DNA of 64,000 nt from Neoarius graeffei (GCF_027579695.1 NC_083571.1:31844943-31908942), one strand, 5' to 3'; counted from the stretch's first letter, positions 22,722 to 33,830 are shown. Notes: generated from the letters alone by a model not told the origin. Numbers and translations: made by a program.

Positions 22722-23945
22722 ATGGACCAATTTTTAGTACCTAAAGCTACAGTGAGTGAGGAGACAGAGTCTGGGCCAAGCAAAAAAACAGACCCTCCAG
22801 GATGTTGCGATTTGCAACTTCAATGCAAATTCAACCAATCCCCGCGAATTCAGGGAAGTGTTGCAATTATATCCAATCACCGCAACTTTCCCGCAAATTT
22901 GACCAATCGTTGGCGTCGTCTCGAGGTGATGTCGACAAACTACCTTCCGCCTTACTTCCGTGTATACGTTCAAGAGAAGCAGCATGTGCGCAGTGTTGCC
23001 AGATTGGGCGGTTTCAAGTGCATTTTGGCGGGTTTTGAACATATTTTGGACTGGAAAACGTCAGCAGTATCTGGCAACATTGCATGATGTGCGAGTCAGT
23101 GTTTCTGTAGGCTTAAATTCTGTTACTGAAAGTGTGTTATGTTTACAGTGAAGGGCTGTGTGCACTTTACATTTTTTTTTTTACTTAATACAAGAAATTA
23201 ATGGATGCCAACATTTTTGCCAAAATGGTATTTTATTTTCCATTGTTTAGGCAGCTTCAGCATCATACTGTGAGATTCTGTTCAAATTGTTTTTTTCTTC
23301 TATGAAGCCTGAGCCATTTATTTTATTAGTTTATAATTATTGTTTAATTTAGTCTTCAGGAGAGACTGCCTGCACACAGTACTAGTATTAGTAGTTTTTT
23401 TTTTTCTTACATGAAAGCTGAGGCATTTATATTATATTTTAAGGTAACTTCATGTTGTGCTGTGAGGTTCTATGCACTTTAACTTTTGAACCAACAGGTG
23501 CATTTGGATAAGTAAAGCCTATTTTTCTGCAGTTTTGTAGTCCTGGTAATCTTTTATATTGGTAAAGTTGTTTATAGGACCATTTCTCAGTGTCTTTGTT
23601 TTTTTAATCAATAGTTTTTCAGTAATAACTTAATATTTAACATATCACTCAATTTTAATCACAAAAAGAGAAAATCGCAACAATTCCTCGCAACTTTCAC
23701 TTCCTCCCGCAATGTAATCGCAACAAAAACCTAAAAAACACCGCAACTTTCATCGCAATTTTTTGGAAACCCCCGCAACATCAGACATTTTAGCCCGCAA
23801 CAATCACAAAAAAGGCCCGTGGAATCCTGGGGGGACTGAAAAAAGAAGTTAGTATGACCATGATTATTTAAAGTTTGGATTTTCATGGACTGGATCTGGA
23901 GATGCTCCACTGCCACAGTGTGTTGTCTGCCAAGAGGTGCTAGCT
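22722..23945 (+). pseudogene. hAT transposase N-terminal remnant, interrupted
   Basis: MDQFLVPKATVSEE starts at 22722 and is open to about 22798. After the inserted block the same kind of protein resumes at about 23833 with DYLKFGFSWTGSGDA and PQCVVCQEVLA, typical of the N-terminal region of ZBED5-like hAT transposases (a Cys-Cys pair of the zinc-binding BED-type part). The DDE catalytic domain and dimerisation region are absent; the frame ends near 23990 in A-rich sequence. Confidence 0.7.
22799..23831. mobile_element. Block inserted in the hAT transposase (CCAGGAT ends)
   Basis: Begins CCAGGATGTTGCG and ends CGTGGAATCCTGG, so the outer seven bases are inverted (CCAGGAT/ATCCTGG). The interior has many CGCAAC/GTTGCG words near both ends. 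The target duplication is unclear. Probably another non-autonomous DNA transposon. Confidence 0.55.
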
Positions 23946-24366
23946 ATCGATGCTATGAGATGTTTAAAATGTGTAAAACAAGATGTTTTAAAAAGTACAG
24001 ATGTTTAAAATGTGAAAAAAAAAATGTGTACAACAACCATTTTTTAAAAATACAAATGGAACATTAAGTATAGCAACAACAAAAATTGTAAGGGGGGGGG
24101 TGCTGTTGTTTATTTGCTCTCTGAGGGGGGGCTGACTCTCCCACACTTTGAAAACCCCTGCAGTAATACATTTATGGCTGAGGACTACAGTTGACTTGCT
24201 AACTTTAGGACTGCAGTTGTCATGAACAGTTTTGCACTCAAGTTTCCATCTTCAACAAAACAGACTTCGTGTTAAAACCATAATGATTTTCCTGGTTACA
24301 CAGTTACACTTTGTGACTCTATAGGACACAGTTATGTAGAAGCAAGTTATTTATAATCATGCTATC

Positions 24367-24607
24367 TGTTATCACCCAAATGAGGATGGGTTCCCTTTTG
24401 AGTCTGGTTCCTCTCAAGATTTCTTCCTCATGTCATCTGAGGGAGTTTTTCCTTGCCACCATTGCCACAGGCTTGCTCATTGGGGTAAATTAGGGATAAA
24501 TTAAGGATAAAATTAGCTCATGTTTAAAGTCTTGAGTTCTCTTTAAAGCTGCTTTGCGACAATGGCTGTTGTTAAAAGCGCTATAAAAATAAATTTGGCT
24601 TGACTTA
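24367..24607 (+). repeat. Interspersed repeat with TTGACTT tail
   Basis: CCAAATGAGGATGGGTTCCC through GCTGCTTTGCGACAATGG and AAAGCGCTATAAAAATAAAT, ending GGCTTGACTT. I recognise this as a very common fish interspersed repeat whose simple-repeat tail suggests a retroposed 3' end. Class not assigned with certainty. Confidence 0.6.
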
Positions 24608-25561
24608 AACATCATGCCTGCTAATAAACACTCTTCCTGCACTTAGATCCATCTACTGCTGTCCATCTTGTAGCATCCTGATCCCCAGATCTTTAACCCA
24701 GCCATGTATAAAAAGTTGTTCACCTCCATGCTCTTCCAGGTTTTCATCTGTGTGTCTGTGTAGAACGATGTCTGCAGCACCAGGTAATCTGAGATGTTGG
24801 GGAACTCAATGGTTTTCCAACTCCGAGGAAAAATCCTTCTTTGTTAGCGTGTAAGGATCTAATCCCACTGAGCGGTTTCTATATCCACTTCTTTTGAGTG
24901 TAATTCTTGGTTTTAATAACCTGCTTGTTTGCTGAACACAAACATGGCAATAAGTTCTTGTGTTAATGGACCAGACTCCACTTTTGGATCATTAATCTCT
25001 TTTGACTGAGAATGCCCTGCATGCATGGTTTGGCTTCTGGCACATCCGTACAGTTTTAAATACAATACCTACAATTAAAAACAGCTTGTTTTTATTGCAT
25101 TTATTTAATTCCTGGGCTCCCATCTGTGAGAGGAAGTGATGTTGCATCCCATTAATACACTTTATTAGATTATAAATATTAGATTATTAGATTCTAATAG
25201 AATAGATGAGCCACAATAATTGGGAATCTTTTTTAATGGGCCCTGACTTGTTATGAGTATGAATAGGTGGGCCTCAAAGCAGAAAAGGCCGAGAACCCCT
25301 GGGCTACAATATGCTTACACAGGGACACACATGGTAGATGCTCCACATTTAAAAGCCATATGTAATTGTTGATCTAGTGGATTTAGAATTTATGGAAGGA
25401 GTCTCCAGTGTCAGTGCTTTGGAAGAGTTACAGCTAAGGTGAAGTTGTTTCTTGACATTTTCAAGACAGGGCTTTGCTTTTCTCATTAACATGACAAGCC
25501 TGTTAGCTGCTAACAGGAACTAGCATGTTTTGTAGATGTTCCACAAGGTCAAAATAACTTG

Positions 25562-25939
25562 CTCATCTCATCTCATTATTTCTAGCCGCTTTATCCTGTT
25601 CTACAGGGTCGCAGGCAAGCTGTAGCCTATCCCAGCTGACTACGGGCGAAAGGCAGGGTACACCCTGGACAAGTCGCCAGGTCATCACAGGGCTGACACA
25701 TAGACACAGACAACCATTCACACTCACATTCACACGCACGGTCAATTTAGAGTCACCAGTTAACCTAACCTGCATGTCTTTGGACTGTGGGGGAAACCAG
25801 AGCACCCGGAGGAAACCCACGCGGCCACGGGGAGAACATGCAAACTCTGCACAGAAAGGCCCTCGCCGGCCACAGGGCTCGAACCCGGACCTGCTTGCTG
25901 TGAGGCGACAGCACTAACCACTACACCACCGTGCCGCCC
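25562..25939 (-). repeat. SINE copy i
   Basis: A full-length minus-strand copy with short duplication TAACTTG on both sides (about 25555 and 25940). Confidence 0.9.
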
Positions 25940-26245
25940 TAACTTGAAGCTATCACCGAAAAACATTGCAAACATTGGAGAAGTGTACATATACAGTGCA
26001 TACACAGATCTTAAGTTCGTCCATCCACAATCACTCTCTCTGTCACACACATTTACTGACCCTTACAAAGTACTGACCCTATTAGTCTCCTTCCATAAAT
26101 GTGAAATAGACCTTGCCATGCCAATGATTACATGTTTTTCTTTGTTAAATAACCACACATTTTTATTATTAGATTTATATTAGCCTGTGTGAACGAGTTG
26201 CTACTATAGAAATTATTTCAACATATTAAAATGAGGACATTAATA

Positions 26246-26620
26246 ACTAGAAGGGCACTCGGTAGAGTCCATAGCTCAGCCAAGCCACATATTAATCAAC
26301 ATCAAAATCAAACCACTTGAACGTAGGATAATAATAAAGCTGTACACCAAATTTGATCCAAATCCATTCACTACTTTTTGAGTTACGTTGGGAACAATAA
26401 AAAAAAAATCTTGAATCCACATACATATCTCAAATCCTGGATCCACATACATATCTGCATTTGCATCAAAATTTAATCAACTGTTCCTTGGCCCACGGCT
26501 CACCTTTCCACCAAATTTCATTAAAATCCGTTCACTACATTTTGAGTTACGCTGGGAACAGATAAACAAACAAACGGAGTCAAAAACATAACCTCCTCCA
26601 ATGCAGTTGATGGAGGTAAT
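26246..26620. repeat. Interspersed repeat (AGAAGGGCACTCGG type)
   Basis: Contains two similar segments with ATTCACTACTTTTTGAGTTA and TTCACTACATTTTGAGTTA, and ends GATGGAGGTAATAAACC. The same family is at 19180-19270. Abundant in fish genomes as far as I recall; class unknown. Confidence 0.6.
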
Positions 26621-26762
26621 AAACCTAATCATTTGAATTGTCAAAACAACTTTTGACCAATCAGAATGGAGGATTTAGTAGCACTATGGTATAATAGGAA
26701 ATACCATAATACAGTTTTCTCCTTCTTTCTACACAATTCAAAATACCATGACACTGGAATCA

Positions 26763-27578
26763 CCATCCATTATCCATAACCACTTATCCTGTGCAGGGTC
26801 ACAGGCAAGCTGGAGCCTATCCCAGCTGACTATGGGCAAAAGGCAGGGTACACCCTGGACAAGTCACCAGATCATTGCAGGGCTGACACATATGCCCCTT
26901 TTCCACCAAAGCAGTTCCAGGGCTGGTTCGGGGCCAGTGCTTAGTTTGGAACCGGGTTTTCTGTTTCCACTGACAAAGAACTGGCTCTGGGGCCAGAAAA
27001 ACCGGCTCCAGGCTAGCACCAACTCCCTGCTGGGCCAGAGGAAAGAACCGCTTACATCAGCGGGGGGGCGGAGTTGTTAAGACCAACAACAATCGCAAGA
27101 CCTCGAAAGGTCGCCATTTTTAAGCGCCAAGAAGCAGCAGCTGTACAAATGCGAAGTCATCCATTATTGTTGTTGTTCCTTCTTCTTTTTCTCCGTGTTG
27201 TTGTTGCTTTGATATTCGCGCCAAGGTTTATGCAAACGCAGCGACGTAACTGACGTATACAGCGATGTAACTGACGTATACAGCGACGTAATGACGTGGC
27301 TCCGCTTAGCACCACGAGCTATGGAAAAGCAAACTGGTTCTCAGCTGGCTCACAAGTTGAACGAGTTGTGAACCAGCACCAAGACTGGCCCCGAACCAGC
27401 CCTGGAACTGATTTGGTGGAAAAGGGGTAATAGAGACAAACAACCATTCACACTCATCTATGGTCAATTTAGAGCTACTAGTTAGCCTAACCTGCATGTC
27501 TTTGAAAGGCCCTTGGCTCAAACCCAGAACCTTCTTGCTGTGAGGCAACAGCATTAACCATTACACCACCATGCCACC
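26763..27578 (-). repeat. SINE copy j (older subfamily), split by a MITE
   Basis: The 3' part is 26763-26892 and the 5' part is 27430-27578. GGCTGACACAT before the insertion and TAGAGACAAACAACC after it join into normal SINE sequence. Flanks GGAATCACC and AGAATCACC are on both sides. The head region also lacks about 50 bp (CATGTCTTTGAAAGGCCC). Confidence 0.88.
26893..27429. mobile_element. MITE inserted in SINE j (CCCCTTTTCCACC ends)
   Basis: A 537-bp element with inverted ends TGCCCCTTTTCCACCAAA and TTTGGTGGAAAAGGGGTA, extending inward through CAGTTCCAGGGCTGGTTC and its inverse. The flank ATA (or TA) is duplicated at 26890-26892 and 27430-27432, checkable against intact SINE sequence. The interior has triplicated words around CAGCGACGTAACTGACG (27239-27290). 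No coding sequence. Confidence 0.85.
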
Positions 27579-27695
27579 CTACTAGAATCACCTAACTATC
27601 AAATAAAGCTGCAGTATGACTATTATTAGCCACGTTCCTTTGCCAACAAAGATGACACCAACACCATATAGTTTTAATAAGATGACACTGTACAT

Positions 27696-28382
27696 TTAAA
27701 GGACAACTGAAGTCATTTTTAAACTTGCTTTATTTCTTAATTAACGTGTTATTCAGTTACGTTTTCGGTTTTAGTAACCTTATATTGTGACTCGTATTGG
27801 CAACAAATTGCAATTAAATATTATACTTATCAGCCTATTCGTTTTTTAGCCATGTTGAATTTAGTTCATTTGGTCCACGGCAGGCGTCGCTTATCCGCGC
27901 GATCTTCACGAGACTTGTGCGAGACTTCGAAATGTGAAGTGTCAGCCAGGTATCAGTGCCACCATTTTGAAAACTGTTTTCCAAACTAAATATTGCACAA
28001 AAATGAATTTAAATAACGATTACTGCCTACTCTTTTCAAACTTTCCTGATTGCTCTCAAAACAAACAAAACTTCCAGCTTGATTACATCAGCATTCGAAA
28101 GAGGGCGCGCGCGTCTTTTGGCAACGTTGGCAGATGTTGGTCACTTTGATTTCCGCTGCACGTTTTACTTCCGTCCTACAATGTCACGCACAGGTCTCAA
28201 CGAATCTCGTTTACGGCCGTCGCTTTGACAGATGAACTGATATATATTACAGAGCATATTTCAAACACTCATAACTTGCTATAGCAGCGACAAAATAGCT
28301 ATCAGAAATGCATTCTGATATTTAATAAAATGAGATAAATAGAATTTTGATAATGAAGAATTTGCCTTCAGTTCCCTTTTAA
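27696..28382. mobile_element. TTAA-flanked non-autonomous element, copy 2
   Basis: TTAAAGGACAACTGAAG at the left and the inverse of TTAAAAGGGAACTGAAG at the right. It is homologous to 4121-5458 over both ends but lacks about 400 bp of the middle, and the SINE is absent. The uninterrupted GATAAATAGAATTTTGATAA near 28335 is the pre-insertion state of SINE a. Confidence 0.78.
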
Positions 28383-29050
28383 TGATTCTCATCTTTGCCT
28401 GTTTCTGTCTCTGTCCATATCTGTCAGCTCATCATTTTGCATGACAAAGAATCCTCTCCTAATAGATCAGAGATGCAAGCAACAGCCATCTCTCTATTTT
28501 CCTAACAAGAAAAGGTTTCAAGCCCATGCAAGAGCAATGGATTTTTGCAAAGCAGGAAAGCATTTGTCTCCGCTCAAACACAGCCAGTCAGGATAAGGTG
28601 ATGGAGATTATTACAGACGGATTGGATAACAATTCCCAGGCGTGCTGTCAGAGAAGATCGCATCAGTATTGTGGATGACACCAATATGTAGAGATGTAAT
28701 CAGGTTCTTATATTACCCATGAGAGCCACATCTTCAAGATATGCTTTTATTTCATCATTTATCTAAAGATAGTGCAAATTTGAGTTGTTTTTGCCGTTTG
28801 AAACCTTGAAATTAAAATCTATCCAAACATCCTGTCTATACATTTTTGAATTGCTGTGTCACCATTAAGACCTTTTCATTGAGAGCTACAGTATTTCTAG
28901 ACATATTTACTAAATTAATCATCTTCTATTAGTGTCAAAACAATTTCTACTCGTAGTCAAGTTCAGCAGGTGACACCGAATCAAAATGGTGGCTCACAGC
29001 ATGAACAGTATGAACAGTACGCAGTACAGTAGCAGTGCTTTCATTTTAAA
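28383..29050. other. Spacer without recognisable features
   Basis: About 670 bp. No exon or repeat structure that I can support. Confidence 0.45.
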
Positions 29051-29085
29051 TACACTCACCGGCCACTTTATTAAGTACACACGTA

Positions 29086-30735
29086 CAGTTAGGTCCATAT
29101 ATATTTGGACACTGACAAAAATTGTTTTTTTTTTTACCTGTTTACTGAAACATATTCAAGTTATAGTTATATAATGGACATGGACATAAAGTCCAGACTT
29201 TCAGCTTTCATTTGAGGGTATCCACATTAAAATTGGATGAAGGGTTTAGGAGTTTCAGCTCCTTAACATGTGCCACCCTGTTTTTAAAGGGACCAAAAGT
29301 AACTGGACAGTTGACTCAAAGGCTATTTCATGGGCAGGTGTGGGCAATTCCTTCGTTATGTCATTCTCAATTAAGCAGATAAAAGGCCTGGAGTTGATTT
29401 GAGGTGTGGTGCTTGCATTTGGAAGATTTTGCTGTGAAGAAAACATGCGGTCAAAGGAGCTCTCCATGCAGGTGAAACAAGCCATCCTTAAGCTGCGAAA
29501 ACAGAAAAAACCCATCCGAGAAATTGCTACAATATTAGGAGTGGCAAAATCTACAGTTTGGTACATCCTGAGAAAGAAAGAAAGCACTGGTGAACTCATC
29601 AATGCAAAAAGACCTGGGCGCCCACAGAAGACAACAGTGGTGGATGATCGCAGAATAATTTCCATGGTGAAGAGAAACCCCTTCACAACAGCCAACCAAG
29701 TGAACAACACTCTCCAGGAGGTAGGCGTATCAATATCCAAATCTACCATAAAAAGAAGACTGCATGAAAGTAAATACAGAGGGTTCACTGCACGGTGCAA
29801 GCCACTCATAAGCCTCAAGAATAAAAAGGCTAGATTGGACTTTGCTATAAAACATCTAAAAAAGCCAGCACAGTTCTGGAAGAACATTCTTTGGACAGAT
29901 GAAACCAAGATCAACCTCTACCAGAATGATGGAAAGAAAAAAGTATGGCAAAGGCGTGGTACAGCTCATGATCCAAAGCATACCACATCATCTGTAAAAC
30001 ACGGCAGAGGCAGTGTGATGGCTTGGGCATGCATGGCTGCCAGTGGCACTGGGTCACTAGTGTTTATTGATGATGTGACACAGGACAGAAGCAGCCAGAT
30101 GAATTCTGAAGTATTCAGAGACATACTGTGTGCTCAAATCCAGCCAAATGCAGCCAAACTGATTGGTCAGCGTTTCATAATACAGATGGACAATGACCCA
30201 AAACATAAAGCCAAAGCAACCCAGGAGTTTATTAAAGCAAAGAAGTGGAATATTCTTGAATGGCCAAGTCAGTCACCTGATCTCAACCCAATTGAGTATG
30301 TGTTTCACTTGTTAAAGACTAAACTTCAGACAGAAAGGCCCACAAACAAACAGCAACTGAAAACCGCTGCAGTAAAGGCCTGGCAGAGCATTAAAAAGGA
30401 GGAAACACAGCGTCTGGTGATGTCCATGAGTTCAAGACTTCAGGCAGTCATTGCCAACAAAGGGTTTTCAACCAAGTATTAGAAATGAACATTTTATTTA
30501 CAATTATTTAATTTGTCCAATTACTTTTGAGCCCCTGAAATGAAGGGATTGTGTTTAAAAAATGCTTTAGTTCCTCACGTTTTTATGCAATCATTTTGTT
30601 CAACCCACTGAATTAAAGCTGAAAGTCTGAACTTCAGCTGCATCTGAATTGTTTTGTTCAAAATTCATTGTGGTAATGTACAGAACCAAAACTAGAAAAA
30701 TGTTGTCTCTGTCCAAATATTTATGGACCTAACTG
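29086..30735 (+). mobile_element. Tc1/mariner transposon, family B, copy B2, structurally intact
   Basis: A 1650-bp element with both termini (CAGTTAGGTCCATATATATT, and the inverse ending TGGACCTAACTG), TA on both sides (29084-29085 and 30736-30737), inner repeats near 29191 and 30617, and an uninterrupted transposase. It is inserted 33 bp inside the left end of the MITE at 29053, which dates it as younger than that element. Best preserved DNA transposon of the window. Confidence 0.96.
29445..30482 (+). CDS. Tc1 transposase, family B, uninterrupted
   Basis: A 345-residue DDE transposase expected to bind the inner and outer terminal repeats and catalyse cut-and-paste transposition. I start at MRSKELSM (29445) because the frame upstream lies in element leader; an in-frame ATG at 29406 would add 13 residues. 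Residues about 10-60 form the first helix-turn-helix (KSTVWYILRKK). GRPQKT is the hinge, and residues 75-120 form the second DNA-binding domain. Catalytic residues are D in WTDETKI, D in QMDNDPKH and E in LNPIEYVF, with exactly 34 residues between the last two. No stop or frameshift. Length matches active Tc1 transposases. Activity itself is unproven. Confidence 0.93.
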   Translation: MRSKELSMQVKQAILKLRKQKKPIREIATILGVAKSTVWYILRKKESTGELINAKRPGRPQKTTVVDDRRIISMVKRNPFTTANQVNNTLQEVGVSISKSTIKRRLHESKYRGFTARCKPLISLKNKKARLDFAIKHLKKPAQFWKNILWTDETKINLYQNDGKKKVWQRRGTAHDPKHTTSSVKHGRGSVMAWACMAASGTGSLVFIDDVTQDRSSQMNSEVFRDILCAQIQPNAAKLIGQRFIIQMDNDPKHKAKATQEFIKAKKWNILEWPSQSPDLNPIEYVFHLLKTKLQTERPTNKQQLKTAAVKAWQSIKKEETQRLVMSMSSRLQAVIANKGFSTKY

Positions 30736-31485
30736 TACAGCCACCTGCTGTTTTATGCCGTTCTCTAATCAGCCAATCCCTCAACAGCAGCACACTGCAT
30801 AAAATCATGCAGATACAAATCAAGAGCTTCAGTTAATGTTCACTTCAAACATCAGAATAGGAAAAATTGTGATCTCAAATTGTGACTTTCACTGTGGCAT
30901 GGCTGTTGGTTTGAGCCAGATGGACTGGTTTGAGTATTTCAGAAACTGCTGATCTCCTGGGGTTTTCACACACAACAGTCCCAAGAGTTCACATAGAATG
31001 GTACCAAAAACAAAAAAAACACCAAGTGAGTGACAGTCCTGTGGGTGGAAATAAACACCTTGTTGATAAGAGAGGTCAGAGGAAAATGGCCAGATTGGTT
31101 TGAGGTTTTTATGCCAGGAAAGCTATAGTAACTCATATAATCACTCTTTACAACCGTGGTGAGCAGAAAAGCATCTCAGCATGCAACAGCAAGAGAACAC
31201 ACTGGGTTCCACTCCTGCATCCAAGAACAGGAATCTTAGAATCAAGAACAAGTTCCTATTAAAGTGGCCAGTGAGTGTATGTTATGTACTCTATGTTGTA
31301 TATACTTTGTATTTGCTTTTGATCAATCAACATACAGATATATTCATTTGTTAAATCTGATTCTACAGTTCACTGTTTTGAGGAGGTAAACCGGCTAGAC
31401 ATCACTCATCACAGTTAGCTGACGAGCTTGCTGCAAAGAAAAGATGAATATGGAGGCGTCCGTGTCATTTTTTTTTCACAAAAGC

Positions 31486-31648
31486 GTATTGTTGCCAGGC
31501 CAGAAAAAGAAAACTGGATCAGTATCATATAATAACAAGAAACATTTCACGTCCTAACAAGATAAATAGTACATTGTTATAACAAGAAAGGTTTCTTGTT
31601 ATAACATGATACTGATCCGTTTTTCTTTTTCTGGCATGGCAGCAATAC
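31486..31648. repeat. Short foldback (palindromic) repeat
   Basis: GTATTGTTGCCAGGCCAGAA through GGATCAGTATCAT and AACAAGAAAC is repeated as its inverse at the other end. The arms are about 59 bp with few mismatches and a loop of about 45 bp. A small MITE is the likeliest identity. Confidence 0.8.
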
Positions 31649-31694
31649 CCTTCCGTACAATGGATTAAACAACCTAACAAAATTATTTATATAC

Positions 31695-32064
31695 GGGGCG
31701 GCACGGTGGTGTAGTGGTTAGCGCTGTCGCCTCACAGCAAGAAGGTCCGGGTTCGAGCCCCGTGGCCGACGAGGGCCTTTCTGTGTGGAGTTTGCATGTT
31801 CTCCCCGTGTCCGCGTGGGTTTCCTCCGGGTGCTCCGGTTTCCCCCACAGTCCAAAGACATGCAGGTTAGGTTAACTGGTGACTCTAAATTGACCGTAGG
31901 TGTGAATGTGAGTGTGAATGGTTGTCTGTGTCTATGTGTCAGCCCTGTGATGACCTGGTGACTTGTCCAGGGTGTACCCCGCCTTTCACCCGTAGTCAGC
32001 TGGGATAGGCTCCAGCTTGCCTGCGACCCTGTAGAACAGGATAAAGCAGCTAGAGATAATGAGA

Positions 32065-32066
<2 letters not shown>
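31695..32066 (+). repeat. SINE copy k
   Basis: A full-length plus-strand copy. Its tail runs directly into a TG/TA microsatellite, and TTATATA-like flanks make the duplication hard to define. Confidence 0.9.
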
Positions 32067-32125
<59 letters not shown>

Positions 32126-32126
32126 C
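32067..32126. repeat. (TG)n(TA)n then poly-T
   Basis: Short TG run, about 22 TA units and 17 T residues following SINE k. Confidence 0.95.
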
Positions 32127-32589
32127 CTTATAACTGATGCATTGTAAGTAGTTCATGTAATGGACTGAGACATTTGGATTGTAGATACTCACTTTCAGTA
32201 AATGGTTTGTCCTGGTCAGGATGCCAGTGAACCTGAACACTATCCCAGAAAACTCTGGCAAGTTGAGTGAAAACAGAATACTTTTTTCCCCATTTCCTCC
32301 AGAAATGACATACAGATGAACCTACAGTACAAACATACACATGAACTTCTCAACACTTTTTCTTTAAGGCTAGACCAGCGATATACGCTCACTGTGTTCA
32401 ATTATTAACCTGCCATAGTGGTGACAAGGGAATTATCTTAGCTGATCTACACCAAGGTGAATAAAGGGATGACTATTGATTAAATGAAGGTCTGGATGGA
32501 TGCGAGGTGAAAAAAGGACGAGTGGACGACATATGAATTGTTTCTGAGTAGCATGGGATTAGGAAAGGAGCTGTCAGTGTCAGACAAAG
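32127..32589. other. Spacer without recognisable features
   Basis: Short ORFs only; nothing I recognise. Confidence 0.45.
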
Positions 32590-32599
32590 AGTTTTATAG

Positions 32600-33800
32600 A
32601 GCCTGTAATATGAGCGAGAGGGGGGCGGAAGGGGGAGAGAAGGGGAGAAAAGAGAGATTTATGCAGGAAGAATTAAAGAGAGAGATGGGAGTGAGAGATC
32701 CAAGGAGAGCGAGATTTGGGAAGAGAGAAAGAGAAATACAGGAAGAAATACAGAGAGATAAAAAACATGAGAGATACTGAGAGATATACAGGAAGAGAGA
32801 AAAAGAGGGAGGCAGGGAGAGAGATACAGTGAGGAGAGAGAGATAGTTACGGGTACAGAAAAAGTGACAGAGATGCACATGGAAGAGAAAGAGAGAGACA
32901 GAGCTAGAGAGAGGGTGCCACAGCGAGAGATAGAGGGAAAGAGAGATACAGATGGGAGAGAAAGAGAGAGATAAAGGGAGAGAGAGATACAGATAGAGAG
33001 AGGGACAGATGGGAAAGAGAGAGATACAGATAGAGAGAGAGACAGATGGGAAAGAGAGAGATACAGGGAGAGAGAGATGCAGATAGACAGAGACAGATGG
33101 GAGACAAAGAGAGTGATAAAGGGAGAGAGAGATACAGATAGAGGGACAGATGGGAAAGAGAGAGATACACATACAGAGAGAGAGACAGATGGGAAAGAGA
33201 GAGATACAGGGAGAGAGAAATACAGATAGACAGAGACAGATGGGAGACAAATAGAGTGATAAAGGGAGAGAGAGATACAGATAGAGAGAGGGACAGATGG
33301 GAAGAGATACAGATAGAGAGAGGGCCAGATGGGAAAGAGAGAGATACACATACAGAGAGAGACAGATGGGAAAGAAAGAGAGAGATACAGGGAGAGAGAT
33401 ACAGATAGAGAGAGACAGATGGAAGAGAGAGACACAGATAGAGAGACAGATGGGAGAGAAAGAGAGAGATACAGGGAGAGAGAGATACAGATAGAGAGAG
33501 AGACAGATGGGAGAGAAAGAGAGAGATACAGATAGAGACAGATGAGAGAGAGATATACAGGGAGAGAGAGATACAGATAGAGGGACAGATGGGAGAGAGA
33601 TACAGGGAGAGTGTGATACAGGGAGAGAGAGGGACAGATGGGAGAGAAAGAGAGAGATACAGAGAGAGAGCATGACAGGGAGATACAGATGGGACAGATA
33701 CAGGGAGAGAGAGAGAGAGAGAGAGAGATACAGTTGGAAGAGAAAGTGAGAGATATAGGGAGAGAGCAAGACAGGGACAAAGATACAAGGAGATCAAGTG
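32600..33800 (+). repeat. Long purine-rich minisatellite (GAGAGATACAGATGGGA type)
   Basis: About 1.2 kb of almost only A and G on the plus strand, broken by regular ATAC or ATAGAC steps. Units such as GACAGATGGGAAAGAGAGAG and ATACAGGGAGAGAGAGATAC alternate with lengths of about 35-75 bp. Three long minus-strand frames of Leu-Ser-Ile-Cys repeats arise because all frames of CT repeats lack stops; I do not accept them as genes. Confidence 0.93.
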
Positions 33801-33830
33801 AGACCAGGAGTGATCTTATAATTAAAAATG

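Larger units (their letters stand above)
22578..24160 (+). mobile_element. Inner hAT element (Charlie-like), internally deleted
   Basis: Termini CAGGGCTTTTCAAAGTGTGG and the inverse CCCACACTTTGAAAACCCCTG, flanked by a perfect 8-bp duplication CAGTAATA (22570-22577 and 24161-24168). The 8-bp duplication and CAG ends define hAT. Inside are only the first pieces of a transposase and a further insertion at 22799-23831. Confidence 0.9.
22006..25301. mobile_element. Outer hAT-type element, non-autonomous, heavily nested
   Basis: Left terminus CAGTGTTTCTCAACC at 22006 and right terminus GAGAACCCCTG ending at 25301 are imperfect inverted repeats of the CAG...CTG hAT type. The 8-bp flanks are GGCTACAG (21998-22005) and GGCTACAA (25302-25309), one mismatch. 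It contains a second hAT (22578-24160) and a repeat tail (24367-24607). No transposase of its own is visible. Confidence 0.72.
29053..31277. mobile_element. MITE (CACTCACCGGCCACTTTATT ends) carrying Tc1 B2
   Basis: The left end CACTCACCGGCCACTTTATT is at 29053 and the inverse AAAGTGGCCAGTGAGTG ends at 31277; both are flanked by TA (29051-29052 and 31278-31279). Subtracting the nested Tc1 at 29086-30735 leaves about 570 bp without a transposase. This terminus is widespread in fish. A lone end occurs at 60425. Confidence 0.82.
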
